A stretch of DNA of 64,000 nucleotides from Lytechinus pictus. Taxonomy: Eukaryota > Echinodermata > Echinoidea > Temnopleuroida > Toxopneustidae. Positions 1 through 8,922 of this stretch are shown here, piece after piece (position 1 is the stretch's first letter; the number at the start of each line of letters is the position of its first letter). The stretch is from positions 23,701,701-23,765,700 of the forward strand of contig NC_087252.1 of NCBI RefSeq assembly GCF_037042905.1. Direction: 5' to 3'. The position numbers and the translations under genes were made by a program. The notes beneath the pieces are model-generated. The model was not told the DNA's origin and did no database searches. It saw only the letters and a list, made by a program, of their open reading frames with translations.

Positions 1-491
1 CCACCAGCCGTCAACAAATTGTCCTCGACAAAGGCAAGTAATCTCTGATATAAATCTTCTGGTCGCTCATCAGATTCCAGCTTTATCTCGCAAAAATCCA
101 AAAAATGGGCACCTGTTGCCTGGAAGCCATAGTCAAGTCTAATAGTGGCCCAAATGTCATTCAAAGAAGTGGAATTGCGAACAATAGAATTTCTAGCGAT
201 GACGGGACAAAAATTAGCAATCTGACCGAGCATAAGATCAAGTAGGTTCGCTTTCTGTTGAGCAGTTTTGCGCAACTCTGAAGGAACAGAGGGATTGTCA
301 TCTATGAAACCCCTTGTGGGGTTAGCTTTTGTTTTCTTACCCCATGTTACCGACTCAGAAAGGAAGAAAGCAAAATTAGGATCAAGATTCAAGGTGTACA
401 AAAGATTCTGTCTCCATCCTTCAAAGGATGTAATTGATTCGACTTTACCCAAGCACCATTGCTTTGGTACTTTAGGCATACTGCACGCCAT
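1..491 (-). CDS. Gag-like protein of an LTR retroelement, N-terminal part (runs off window)
   Basis: An uninterrupted minus-strand reading frame starts at the ATG at 491-489 (MACSMPK...) and stays open to the window edge, about 163 codons. It contains [12 protein letters not shown] near residue 25, an [12 protein letters not shown] block near residue 119 and [18 protein letters not shown] near residue 143. From memory this matches Gag-like proteins of LTR elements that are abundant in corals and echinoderms, where the frame continues into a CPLC-type zinc motif and an aspartic protease. An LTR-like segment lies about 165 bp upstream, as expected for a first ORF. The rest of the element lies outside the window. 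It may be an intact copy because no stop is seen. The family name is uncertain, but the retroelement origin is fairly secure. Confidence 0.75.
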   Translation of the reverse strand, partial: MACSMPKVPKQWCLGKVESITSFEGWRQNLLYTLNLDPNFAFFLSESVTWGKKTKANPTRGFIDDNPSVPSELRKTAQQKANLLDLMLGQIANFCPVIARNSIVRNSTSLNDIWATIRLDYGFQATGAHFLDFCEIKLESDERPEDLYQRLLAFVEDNLLTAG

Positions 492-656
492 TGTAAGGCT
501 GTGGGACCGACTCTAATTTCGGCTAGATCTAGCCAACTACTCGTTCACGGTAAACTTACTTTTACGGTGCAACCGGCTGTTTTCCTTCTCAGCAAAGTCC
601 TTCAAATGTGGAATAAGAAAAAATTCAGGCGTGAGTGAATCCCATAAGCGGCCACC
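492..656 (-). other. Untranslated leader and probable primer-binding region of the left LTR element
   Basis: This segment lies between the LTR end and the Gag-like ATG. Reading on the minus strand, the first bases after the LTR are GGTGGCCGCTTATGGGATTC. The LTR element at 7833 has a similar junction (GATGACAGCTGGGATTTGG), so this is the expected primer-binding position. The matching tRNA was not identified. Confidence 0.45.
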
Positions 657-790
657 ACGACAATGAAGAGGAATCGGAAGCAACTTTGTAGTTGTGATCA
701 ATACTTTATTTAACCGTAATCAAGTCAAGAGTCGGACGAACGAGTAGCCGCATAACTGACGCAGATGGCGCTATACCAAGATACGAATCA
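657..790 (-). repeat. 5-prime LTR of the left minus-strand retroelement (outer edge approximate)
   Basis: On the minus strand this reads through GCGCCATCTGCG, an AATAAAG signal (plus 704-711), and ends in CATTGTCGT at 657. The LTR at 7833-7990 has the same layout: CGCCATCTGCG near the start, a TTAAACTG region in the middle, and ATTGTCGT at the end followed by a similar primer-binding sequence. The two elements therefore belong to related families. The outer boundary was not resolved. Confidence 0.55.
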
Positions 791-1177
791 ACTGGCGCAT
801 AGTGTTCACAATGTCTATAAGAAAGGGCAGCAATATTTTAACGCAAGGGATGTAAGGATTTGTTTCATGGAAGATTTTTTTGTCAATTCTGCCAATATTT
901 CTATCGTAACCTTCGCACATGGCTTCAGAGTGACACCATTCAAAAGGCGAGTGCACCAAAATAATTATTCGATACGGCACAGATTGGGGCCAAGGCTTTG
1001 AACTTTCTTCTCATAAGCATAATTTTCGAATATTGTGTTTTCACTGAAGTATTACACATCGGGATTTTCATAAAAATCAAATTAATTATGCAAGAGGGTG
1101 CGTGACAGATCCATATTAAACAATCACAATTTATCCAGTAACGTGAAAGAGCTATTCACATTCCACATGTTCATTCA
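791..1177. other. No gene seen
   Basis: AT-rich sequence with no long frame carrying recognisable protein motifs. Open frames on both strands are short and look random. Confidence 0.5.
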
Positions 1178-2461
1178 TGGCAGAGGTAAAATGGCAGAGG
1201 TAAAAATGGCAGAGGTAATAATGGCAAAGGTAAACATGGCAGAGGTAAAAATGGCAGAGGTAACAATGGCAGAGGTAAAACTGGCAGAGGTAAAAATGGC
1301 AGAGGTAATAATGGCAGAGGCAAAATGACAGAGGTAAAGATCATGACATGCTAGATCAGCAAGGAAAAGATATAGAGACTTTCCAGTTAATATCAGTGAT
1401 AATTATTGACCTTCAATGAACTCCTATCGACAAAATGAGTATTATGATGTGATAAGATATTATTAGGATTTTTTAAAAATCATTTAAGGTCTATACTTTA
1501 TCGTTGATATGATTCAACTCAAACATGTTCATGCTAAAATGATTTCAATTAGTGAGTGATGAAAGGATTTATCTTGCCCAGTTCGTATAGAACAACATTT
1601 CATCACATACATACCAAACGAATTGTAATGTAAACACAAATGTGCGCTACCATTAACACACTGAAATAGACGAGTTCGGGATTTCTTTGAACCACTTGCA
1701 TAACTTGGATATCAGAAAAATAACAAAACGTTATGTTATAAAAGTAATTTTTCATATTTCAACATCATAATGGATAGATATTGATATGATACGTATATAG
1801 TTTAATGTAAATGATATATTAATAGCAACTAGTGTTCATTTTTTTTCAGAGTAGTACCTCATTGCAGCTAGTCAAAGTGAATATCAGGTTCCTTAACTAG
1901 TTTCTATGATAACGGTTACTGCATGAATTTTGAAATGTGTAGCGAATCAGGGATTTAAATTTATAGATGTTTCTTAGGTACCGTTCTATCGACCTGTTTT
2001 GGAGGGGAAATTCACCCTGATAAATAGTTTACTGTTAAAATAGCAGAAAAAAAATATATTGGTGAAGGTTTGCCGATAACCCATCAAAGATTAAGAAAAT
2101 TATTAGAAGTTTGAGTTTTTGATCTGTGATGTCATATTTACTAGTAACCACCCCATTTTTATGCACCAAATGTCTACTTTTTTTTAATCAGTGATTCATG
2201 ATTGCTAATAAAAAACCTTTCAGGAGCGGATGTGAAATTATTTGTATGTCAATAAACTTAAGGTACAATGAAAACCATTTTATTTTTTTAATGACATTTC
2301 ATTGATATATTTAATTACACCATGTATGGGGAAAACTGCTCGCAAATGGCGTCCCCGTTAACGTAAAATTTTAGTAGCTTTTTAAATCTTGCCATTTTTA
2401 CCTCTGCCATATTTTCCTCTGCCATTTTTACCTTTGCCATTTTTACCTCTGCCATTTTTAC
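1178..2461. mobile_element. Foldback-like element with GGCAGAGGTAAAA arrays at both ends
   Basis: A tandem array of a roughly 15-bp unit (ATGGCAGAGGTAAAA and variants) covers about 1183-1340. The same unit in inverted orientation (TTTTTACCTCTGCCAT) covers 2388-2461. Between them is about 1 kb of AT-rich sequence without a coding frame. Inverted arrays at both ends are what a non-autonomous foldback or satellite-ended transposon looks like. No target duplication was resolved, so the outer ends are approximate. The open frame across the array (repeats of MAEVK) is a by-product of the repeat. Confidence 0.55.
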
Positions 2462-4001
2462 ACCGAGCCGTTTAATTAGACGCCTTAGAATCATTAAAGC
2501 ATGTTAATTGGTCATGAACATAACAAAAATAAAGTTGAGATAATTTCATTTTTCAAAGTGAAACAGTACTTGTCTAGGATATTTGAAAATTTCGTTTTCT
2601 GTTTTCATTAAATGTTGATTAAACAATGAAAATATAAATATAGTAGAAGATGCTCTTCCAAAAAGTAAACGTCATCATATTCGATCAAATTTATTGTTAG
2701 AAATTCTTACTGTATTATTTTGTCTTTTGTTTATTCAACCGTGAAATTTAGCATAAAAGCTGTATGATTTGGTTCGGATATGCTGATATCAAAGTCATAT
2801 TAGGCTTGGGATTTTTAAAAAGTGACAATTTTGCCTTCTGGCGGTGCATACTGGAGCGCGACATAAATTTTTTTCTATAACATTTACTCAGATTGTAGCT
2901 TATGAAATTACCTACACGCTTACATATTCTTAAAATTCTTCCTGGTTCATAAATTATGGATGTTTGTAAAGTTGGGGGAGGACCTATTTCTTTTTGTTGT
3001 GTATAGTATCTTGTTATAGACCCTAACATTGTTTATAAACACGCAAGCCATGATGAATAAGAACACAGTTTTCTAACTATTAGAATGTATAAAGAGACTA
3101 CTCTACATAGACTTACATACACAGACCAATGTTCACAGTTGCGACTAAATTGTGCATATATTTATTTTCTGAAAAATAAGTGAAAATTTAAGATGCTATA
3201 ACTTTTTTTATTTAACATCAGATTTTGATGAAACTTTCAGCATTATGTTTGTCTGATTTTTCTCTATTGATTCAAACCAACATTTTTCTGATGTAAACTT
3301 GACCTTTCAATCCAGTTTTTGCACCACTTGCCGATCAACACATGGACATAAGTAAAAAAATAATAATAATTGGCTATTCACTCTTCAAACAAATCAGTCA
3401 AATTGACTAGATCACTAGTCAGCTGGGTGCAACTGATATGTCTATTCATATTGTTTACGTATATTCTCGTCAGAAATAACCCTGTTCTGGTAAAATACGA
3501 CTAGAATGAAGTCAAATATCACTAGAATAACATTTGACCCAGCTGACTCGATTAACGAGTTACTTTTACTGATATGGAGTCAGAGTGTTGAGGAGTCTGG
3601 GCAGGACAAGCTTTTCTTTTTCTCCATGTGTACACTCTCAATGCAACAATTTTAAGGGATATAATAGATTATATTTTATGACATATTTTCTTTTTTAAAT
3701 AACTACCTTCCTATTCTTTCACATCCGTACACTCACCATGCTCACATTATCACAGAAAATCCATTGAAAGTATCATAGTGATATGTAATGACCCATTTTA
3801 ATGTTATTCATTATAGTTACGCACTATGGATGTACATATCCTAACCAACAATAAAAGCAATGGCAATTCGAAAGGTGTAGATATGTAAAACATTATGCAT
3901 ATCTGGATGCCAAAAGTGCCTCCAACATAAGTACCAGATATACATGAGATTGAATGAGCTAGCAACAATAAGAGAATTGAGATTATATTCATCTTCTTTT
4001 G

Positions 4002-4003
<2 letters not shown>
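2462..4003. other. Intergenic or 3-prime region of the Ig receptor gene; part of a MITE
   Basis: No convincing exon was found. The stretch 3171-3325 resembles the right half of the TTAA-type MITE at 13238-13831 (TTTGATGAAA, TTTTTCTCTATTGATTCAAA, then AACTTGACCTTT) and is probably a truncated or diverged copy. A short inverted pair, GTCAGCTGGGT near 3419 and ACCCAGCTGAC near 3537, may mark another small element. The cytoplasmic exons and 3-prime UTR of the upstream Ig gene should fall here or beyond the window. Confidence 0.4.

Positions 4004-4035
<32 letters not shown>
4004..4035. repeat. (AG)n microsatellite
   Basis: An almost pure GA dinucleotide run of about 30 bp. On the minus strand it forms a long CT tract just before a possible splice acceptor (see the candidate tail exon in the findings). 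Confidence 0.9.
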
Positions 4036-4039
<4 letters not shown>

Positions 4040-4610
4040 TTAATAGATTGGTTTATCAATGCATCATCAAAATTTATTGGAATCGATATCTCTATATCGA
4101 GCAACTTGTTTTCTGCAGAGAATCCAATCAATGAAGTGACTATCCTTGGTTTACCATTTCATTTTCAAATGGAAATAAGGATTTTTGTAGGATCACTAGC
4201 TCAAATGAACAAATACCATAAATAAAATGGATGATAAAGCATCAGATGTGTAATGAAAACAATTAATGTACATGTATACATGAAATAGTTGCAGACCAAA
4301 AATTAAGAGAGATCCCAGAGGAACAGCATATATGACATGTTCTGTAAACCAGATTCAGTCATTTTACAGAGACATGATTTCTGTAAGCAAAGTAACTATT
4401 AAACCAATCCAATGCTGTTACCTGATGGAATTATCATGATTTTTTTTTTCAATAAGAGATTTACTTTCGACAGAGACCTACCACCTCACATGCCTTGGTA
4501 CATTTTACTGATAAATTATTTCAGTTCATGGACCAAACATTATTTCTGCATTAAATGGGCCTATAAGTACAATAATTATGTGTGCTCAATTTTACTTCTA
4601 ATAAAGTTAC

Positions 4611-4697
4611 CTCGTATTCCACCGTTGTGGGTATGCCGACGTGTCCATTTCCACCAAATGAAAACCACTGCAGCCCCAAGGAGAACTATCGGAATAA
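4611..4697 (-). CDS. Ig receptor exon: transmembrane helix and start of tail
   Basis: The acceptor is ...TTTCTGCAG before 4697 and the donor is G|GTAACTTT after 4611. The 87-bp exon encodes VIPIVLLGAAVVFIWWKW followed by TRRHTHNGGIR: a hydrophobic segment of about 16 residues with positively charged residues on the inner side. Phase 1 entry and phase 1 exit match the preceding Ig exon. It is short for a membrane exon but typical of type I receptors. The downstream coding exon was not found with confidence. Confidence 0.75.
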
Positions 4698-5238
4698 CTG
4701 CAGAAAAGAAACATTTTAAAAGATGAGCTAGTCTGGGTGTAACTTGCGCTTACTCATATTTGTCATGTTAGGCACATTTATAGAACTAAAATGTACAAAC
4801 TCATATTTACATGGTTTGTTCTCTGATTATTTACATGTAAAGAAAAATCAAATCCTCATTCCACAATCAGAGGCTCTTCTCTCTCATTTTTCTTTTCGGG
4901 GGTGGTGGTATGGGGTTGCGTAATTCTTCTTATTACTATCATTATTCTTATTCCAATTCTTTCGATGTATCCCCTGTGGCTTTCTGCCGGGGCACATTTG
5001 GAGAGATTAGGATTTTGTATTCATGTCAGTTATATATTGAAGGCTACGCTCCGCACATTCTCAAAGTATTTTCCTTTGTTTGTAAAGAGCATATACTAAA
5101 TTGTGGGTCGGTTGGGGGTATTTTAGGTCAACAGTATTTTGTGCCATTCTTACAGTAAAAAAAAATTGATGGAAAGCAAATTAATATTACCAATCATCAA
5201 TGCTCTGGCACCCGGACTTCTTTTGTTCATGGTCTCAC
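4698..5238. other. Intron between second Ig exon and transmembrane exon
   Basis: A 541-bp intron on the minus strand. AT-rich; no embedded repeat or gene recognised. Confidence 0.6.
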
Positions 5239-5604
5239 CAGTTACTGGTATTGTTTCTGAGGGAATTAATATAGATGATTCCACCAAGATCGAAGCGGCT
5301 TTTCGTTCTCTCGACCCGGGTACATCTGACGCGACACATGTATATAAAGTTTCACTTGGGTCAGCTTCGATGGAAATCGACATGTTTTTTGTTGAATCAA
5401 CATTAGTTTGCTCTTTTTGATTCATGGTAGTCATCTGAATAGATCCATGCAGGAAGAAAAGTTCTATATCAGGATAGTAATTAGTCACCGAGCAGGTTAA
5501 GTTAATAGTTCGGTTGGCCAGGACACGGCAAGGCTCTGGGTTGCTGGTCGACGACATATTATTAAAACACCCATTGATAACTGGATAGGGTTCTTTCGGG
5601 GGAG
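5239..5604 (-). CDS. Ig receptor exon: second Ig-like domain
   Basis: The acceptor is CTTTTAG before 5604 and the donor is CTG|GTGAGA after 5239. The 366-bp exon encodes 122 residues beginning APPKEPYPVINGC. The Ig fold signature is visible: NLTCSVTNYYPDIELFFLHG for the first cysteine and B-C strands, and ETLYTCVASDV for the second cysteine. A serine/threonine/proline-like stalk follows (SSILIPSETIPVT). Several N-linked glycosylation sequons are present (NMS, NRT, NLT). An open frame continues past the donor into the intron, so the splice site rather than a stop defines the end. Confidence 0.8.
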
Positions 5605-5858
5605 CTAAAAGATAAAAAAGGGGGAAAATGTGATGCTTTGCAGATTGATATCACACTTGTGCAATCATTTGTATTTTTTATGTTTTTAGCAAATTTCTTG
5701 TAATGATTATTTCAAATTATTTTGTTAAAGTTTTATTATCTACAGAAAGACAATATTTAGATCTTTAGGCCTACCAAAATATCCTTTTAAAAAAAAGAAC
5801 AATATTTATGCAAAATACATATCTAGACATATTCAAACGGCCAAAACAATACAAGTGA
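5605..5858. other. Residual host intron flank, downstream side
   Basis: About 254 bp of non-repetitive intron between the Ig exon and the left end of the large TIR element. With the 208 bp on the other side (30542-30749) it defines an ancestral intron of roughly 465 bp. Confidence 0.6.
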
Positions 5859-5869
5859 CACTTGTTACA

Positions 5870-6060
5870 ACCGATAATGTCGCACCAACGCATAATGTCG
5901 CATATTGCGACATTATGCCAAGAGCGTCCGACGCATTATGTTGCAGTCAACGCATAATGTCGTAGTTTTTATAACGCATAACGTCACATGTCGCAACGCA
6001 TAATGTTGCAGCAAAGTGTCAACGCATAATGTCACATGTCGCAACGCATAATGTCGCAGC
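5870..6060. repeat. CGCATAATGTCGCA array, left arm of foldback element
   Basis: About nine copies of a short unit containing CGCATAATGTCGCA occur with variable spacing, several in alternating orientation so that neighbouring units can pair. The mirror array is at 30340-30530. Confidence 0.8.
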
Positions 6061-6189
6061 GGTATTTTCTTCAGGACTCGAGCTACAGATAAGATATAAA
6101 ATATGCTTTCACTAAGTATTTTGAGGCACGAGAAAGAGAATTAAGTGATTGGAAATCAGGATTACTCATTGTATGGATATTTATCGGTT

Positions 6190-6640
6190 AATTGCCATTT
6201 CGTCTACTGCCTTTTTCCCCACTATCGCATGGTCTGATATAATTTCGTCTACAATTAGTTAGTCAACAACTATCAATATAGTCCAATAACAATTTCGTCT
6301 AATTACCATCTCGTCTAATAGCCAGTTGGTCTAATAGCCGTTTTGTTTATTATCATTTAGTCTAATTGTATTTTTTTCAATTGGTCCCATATCCACTTTG
6401 TCCAATATCACCACGTCTATTACCTTTTGGTCTAATAGCCAATTGGTCTAATAACCACTTGGTCTACTCTCATTTCGTCCATGTTCCATTTGGTCTGACT
6501 TCAGTTGGTTCGCTATCACTTTGTCTAAACCCATTTCGGCTAACAATCATTTGGTATCGTTGCCATCGGTCCAATCACCATCTCGTCCAATCATCATTTC
6601 GTCCAATAGGCATATTCATTTCATCTTATAACCATAATGG
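6190..6640. repeat. GTCTAATA-type degenerate array, inner left arm
   Basis: A run of roughly 19-21-bp units with the theme atttCGTCTAATAgcc (also GTCCAAT, GGTCTAAT). The inverted counterpart sits at 26130-26400 and continues at 30116-30230 after an inserted LINE. Confidence 0.75.
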
Positions 6641-6971
6641 TCTACTGGCACTATACCTCTACGGTGACTCTATGTATCATTGCCGACTTGTTGCAGTACT
6701 ACTCCTGATTTGTGGTTCAGATCAGCTCGCGAGCGCAAAAAAAAAAACGCCTTTACCATCCGCCGACAGGGCATAGGCGGATCCAGGGAAAGGCCCGGCT
6801 CCCCCCCCCCCCCCCCCCCCGCCCCCGCATAAAAAAGGAAGGGGAACGAAAGAAAAAAAAAAAACGGGGAAAGAGAGGAGGGAAAATGAGAAAAAATAAG
6901 AGGAGACAGAAGAGTGAATAAAATAGTGTGAGGTGAAGACCTGGAAAAAAAAATTATTTCATGTCTCAAAA
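6641..6971. other. Low-complexity stretch with G/C and A homopolymers
   Basis: Contains a CGGATCCAGGGAAAGGC segment followed by a long C run and purine-rich sequence. This is a common style of interspersed repeat fragment in marine invertebrates. No gene. Confidence 0.5.
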
Positions 6972-7110
6972 GAGGCGCGATAGCTCAGTCGGTAAAACGG
7001 GGGTTTCTGATTCCGGTGACATGAATTTGATTCCTAATTGGTGCGTTAGTGTCCCTTGGTAAGGCATAATAGTCATTATGCCTACCAGGTGTCTTGGAGA
7101 GGTTCTCTGG
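6972..7110 (+). mobile_element. tRNA-derived SINE fragment
   Basis: A degenerate tRNA head with box A TAGCTCAGTCGG at 6981-6992 and a weak box B (AATTTGATTCC, about 7023-7033) is followed by a non-tRNA body (GCGTTAGTGTCCCTTGGTAAGG). The spacing fits a pol III promoter, but the cloverleaf is broken, so this is not a functional tRNA. Confidence 0.65.
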
Positions 7111-7832
7111 TTGCTTGCTTACAAGCATTCATGCTTTCTTAGCAACCAGGTTAAAAAAATCACCATGTACTATATAGGCTAAAATTTTCGCTCGCGCTTC
7201 GCATCCACATCCACATCCACTTCAGAACTTTCATGAATATAGTGCTTGAAAAAGTGCTTAAATTTACCCCTTTTCGGACTGGAATATGAAGTATTTTTAG
7301 CTCGCGCTTCGCTCTCGCTTTATATCTTTATGCTTTTTCAGTTCTGATTTGCTTTGCAAAGTGTACATCGATAATTATTAATATTATTGTTTTTACTATT
7401 ACGAAGTTATATTTATGCATTGGTGTAAAATTAAGTAATAAAACTAAGTTTTGGGGCTGGCCTCACATACAAGCATTGCTTATTTTCGGCAGCCCCTCCG
7501 TTTTACTCTAAAATAAATAAAAAAATCATTTAAGGCAGCTTAATGTTATTAATTGTGTTTATAAAATGTATTGGCCTTATTATGGTTTATAAGATGTTAT
7601 GTTTTTTATATTCTTTGTTTTTATGATATGTTCATTATATACAAAATTGTAAAACGGAAATAAAATTAAATGATTAACACATGTATTCAAAATGCCTAAA
7701 ATCTAGGTCTAAATCTAAAAAAACGCGCACTCAGCACCCAAGTTTGAGATACGCTTGCAGCTTGTTCTATATATTTATAACGTGCTTGAATTATCCAGTT
7801 TCAGATTAGAATATAAAAAAAAACTTCTGCTC
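7111..7832. other. Repeat-derived filler, no gene
   Basis: AT-rich sequence with two GCTCGCGCTTCGC motifs (about 7190 and 7303). The same motif recurs as a tandem unit at 33410-33660. Confidence 0.45.
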
Positions 7833-7990
7833 GCGCCAATATGTTTGTTTGTGTAATGTCGCCATCTGCGACGGATTGTTGTTTAATCGGCCGGCGCTGT
7901 ATTCTGTGAGGTAAAGCCCGATAAAGTTTGCTTATTAAACTGTATTATTAACTGTAACTGGCTACTCATCTTTCATTTAATTATTGTCGT
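7833..7990 (+). repeat. 5-prime LTR of nested LTR element
   Basis: About 158 bp starting GCGCCAATATG and ending ATTATTGTCGT. The 3-prime copy at 25268-25985 matches closely through CGCCATCTGCGACGG, GGCCGGCGCTGT, GTGAGGTAAAGCCC and ACTGGCTACTCATC once its 548-bp insertion is ignored. Ends are defined by the two-copy alignment, not by a resolved target duplication. Confidence 0.7.
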
Positions 7991-8145
7991 GATGACAGCT
8001 GGGATTTGGACCTTTGCCTACCCCACACCACGATGAGTTTCATGCAATCCTTGCAGCCAGTTGGTCGGCAAATCCTTTGCCGTGATAGGTATAATAAGTT
8101 TGCCCACAGTCACAGTGTCGTAACTAGTCCCACATATAGCCATTC

Positions 8146-8922
8146 ATGGCTGCTTCCCCACTGTTGAGGATCAATTCCCATCCTCGCCCCCAGGCCTGTG
8201 AGAGAGGCCACCTTAGACTTAGTACAGAAAAGACATGTTTGCCGTTTTCAGAATCACATGCTACTTGTTCAAAACAAATATTTAATTCACATAATCATTT
8301 GAAATTGAATCACAGTGTGACTGGAATAGATGAATCAACCAGTGCCAGTCTTGATTGGAAGTGTGAGGATGAGGATTTTGATGAATATAATTGTGATAAT
8401 GATGACTGTGAGCTGTTAGATATTGATTGTAATTACAATGAAGATGCTTATCAATGTCATGTTTTTGGAAGGAATGAGAATGATGAATCAGTCAGTGCCT
8501 GTGTTGATTGGAATCATGAAGATGGTTGTGATTCTGACCAATGTGAATATGTGGGAAAGGATATGCCTCCCAAAATACATGTATGTTCCCAGAGTCAGAT
8601 CCCAAGTAGAATCTCGCGTAGATATAGTAAGCCCATCTTACATGTAGGTCAAGAACAAATTCAACATGACAATACAGGTCTTAGACATGATAAATGTGAG
8701 GGTTATGTATCAGAAGATGAGTATGAGTGTTGTGATGATGCATCAAAAGTTCATCCAAAGAAAGATGCAGAGCTAGATTCATTTGATCAGTCTCACGTCT
8801 GGCCTATTCAGGTATTACACGCTACCATATCACCTGACTATAACAAGCATAGATATATTAATACTAGTACCACTAATTATAGGAGAAAACCTGAATCCCT
8901 TCATTCCAACATAAGAGTTTAG
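8146..8922 (+). CDS. Acidic, cysteine-rich ORF of LTR element (function unknown)
   Basis: 258 codons from ATG (MAASPLLRINSHPRPQ). The centre is dominated by Asp, Glu, Asn and Cys (blocks such as CEDEDFDEYNCDNDDC) and repeats a theme SxSACxDWN/DWK. There is no Gag core of the kind seen at 1-491 and no recognised domain. The frame ends at TAG (8920-8922) and overlaps the following protease frame by a few codons in another phase, so a frameshift or a mutated junction is possible. It is probably a retroelement accessory or degenerated Gag region. Confidence 0.4.
   Translation: MAASPLLRINSHPRPQACERGHLRLSTEKTCLPFSESHATCSKQIFNSHNHLKLNHSVTGIDESTSASLDWKCEDEDFDEYNCDNDDCELLDIDCNYNEDAYQCHVFGRNENDESVSACVDWNHEDGCDSDQCEYVGKDMPPKIHVCSQSQIPSRISRRYSKPILHVGQEQIQHDNTGLRHDKCEGYVSEDEYECCDDASKVHPKKDAELDSFDQSHVWPIQVLHATISPDYNKHRYINTSTTNYRRKPESLHSNIRV

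Noticed and set aside
1098-1328. Open frame with MAEVK repeats
   Set aside because: Pure translation of the 15-bp tandem repeat; no independent evidence of coding.
6972-7040. tRNA gene
   Set aside because: Degenerate box B and no cloverleaf; a SINE head.
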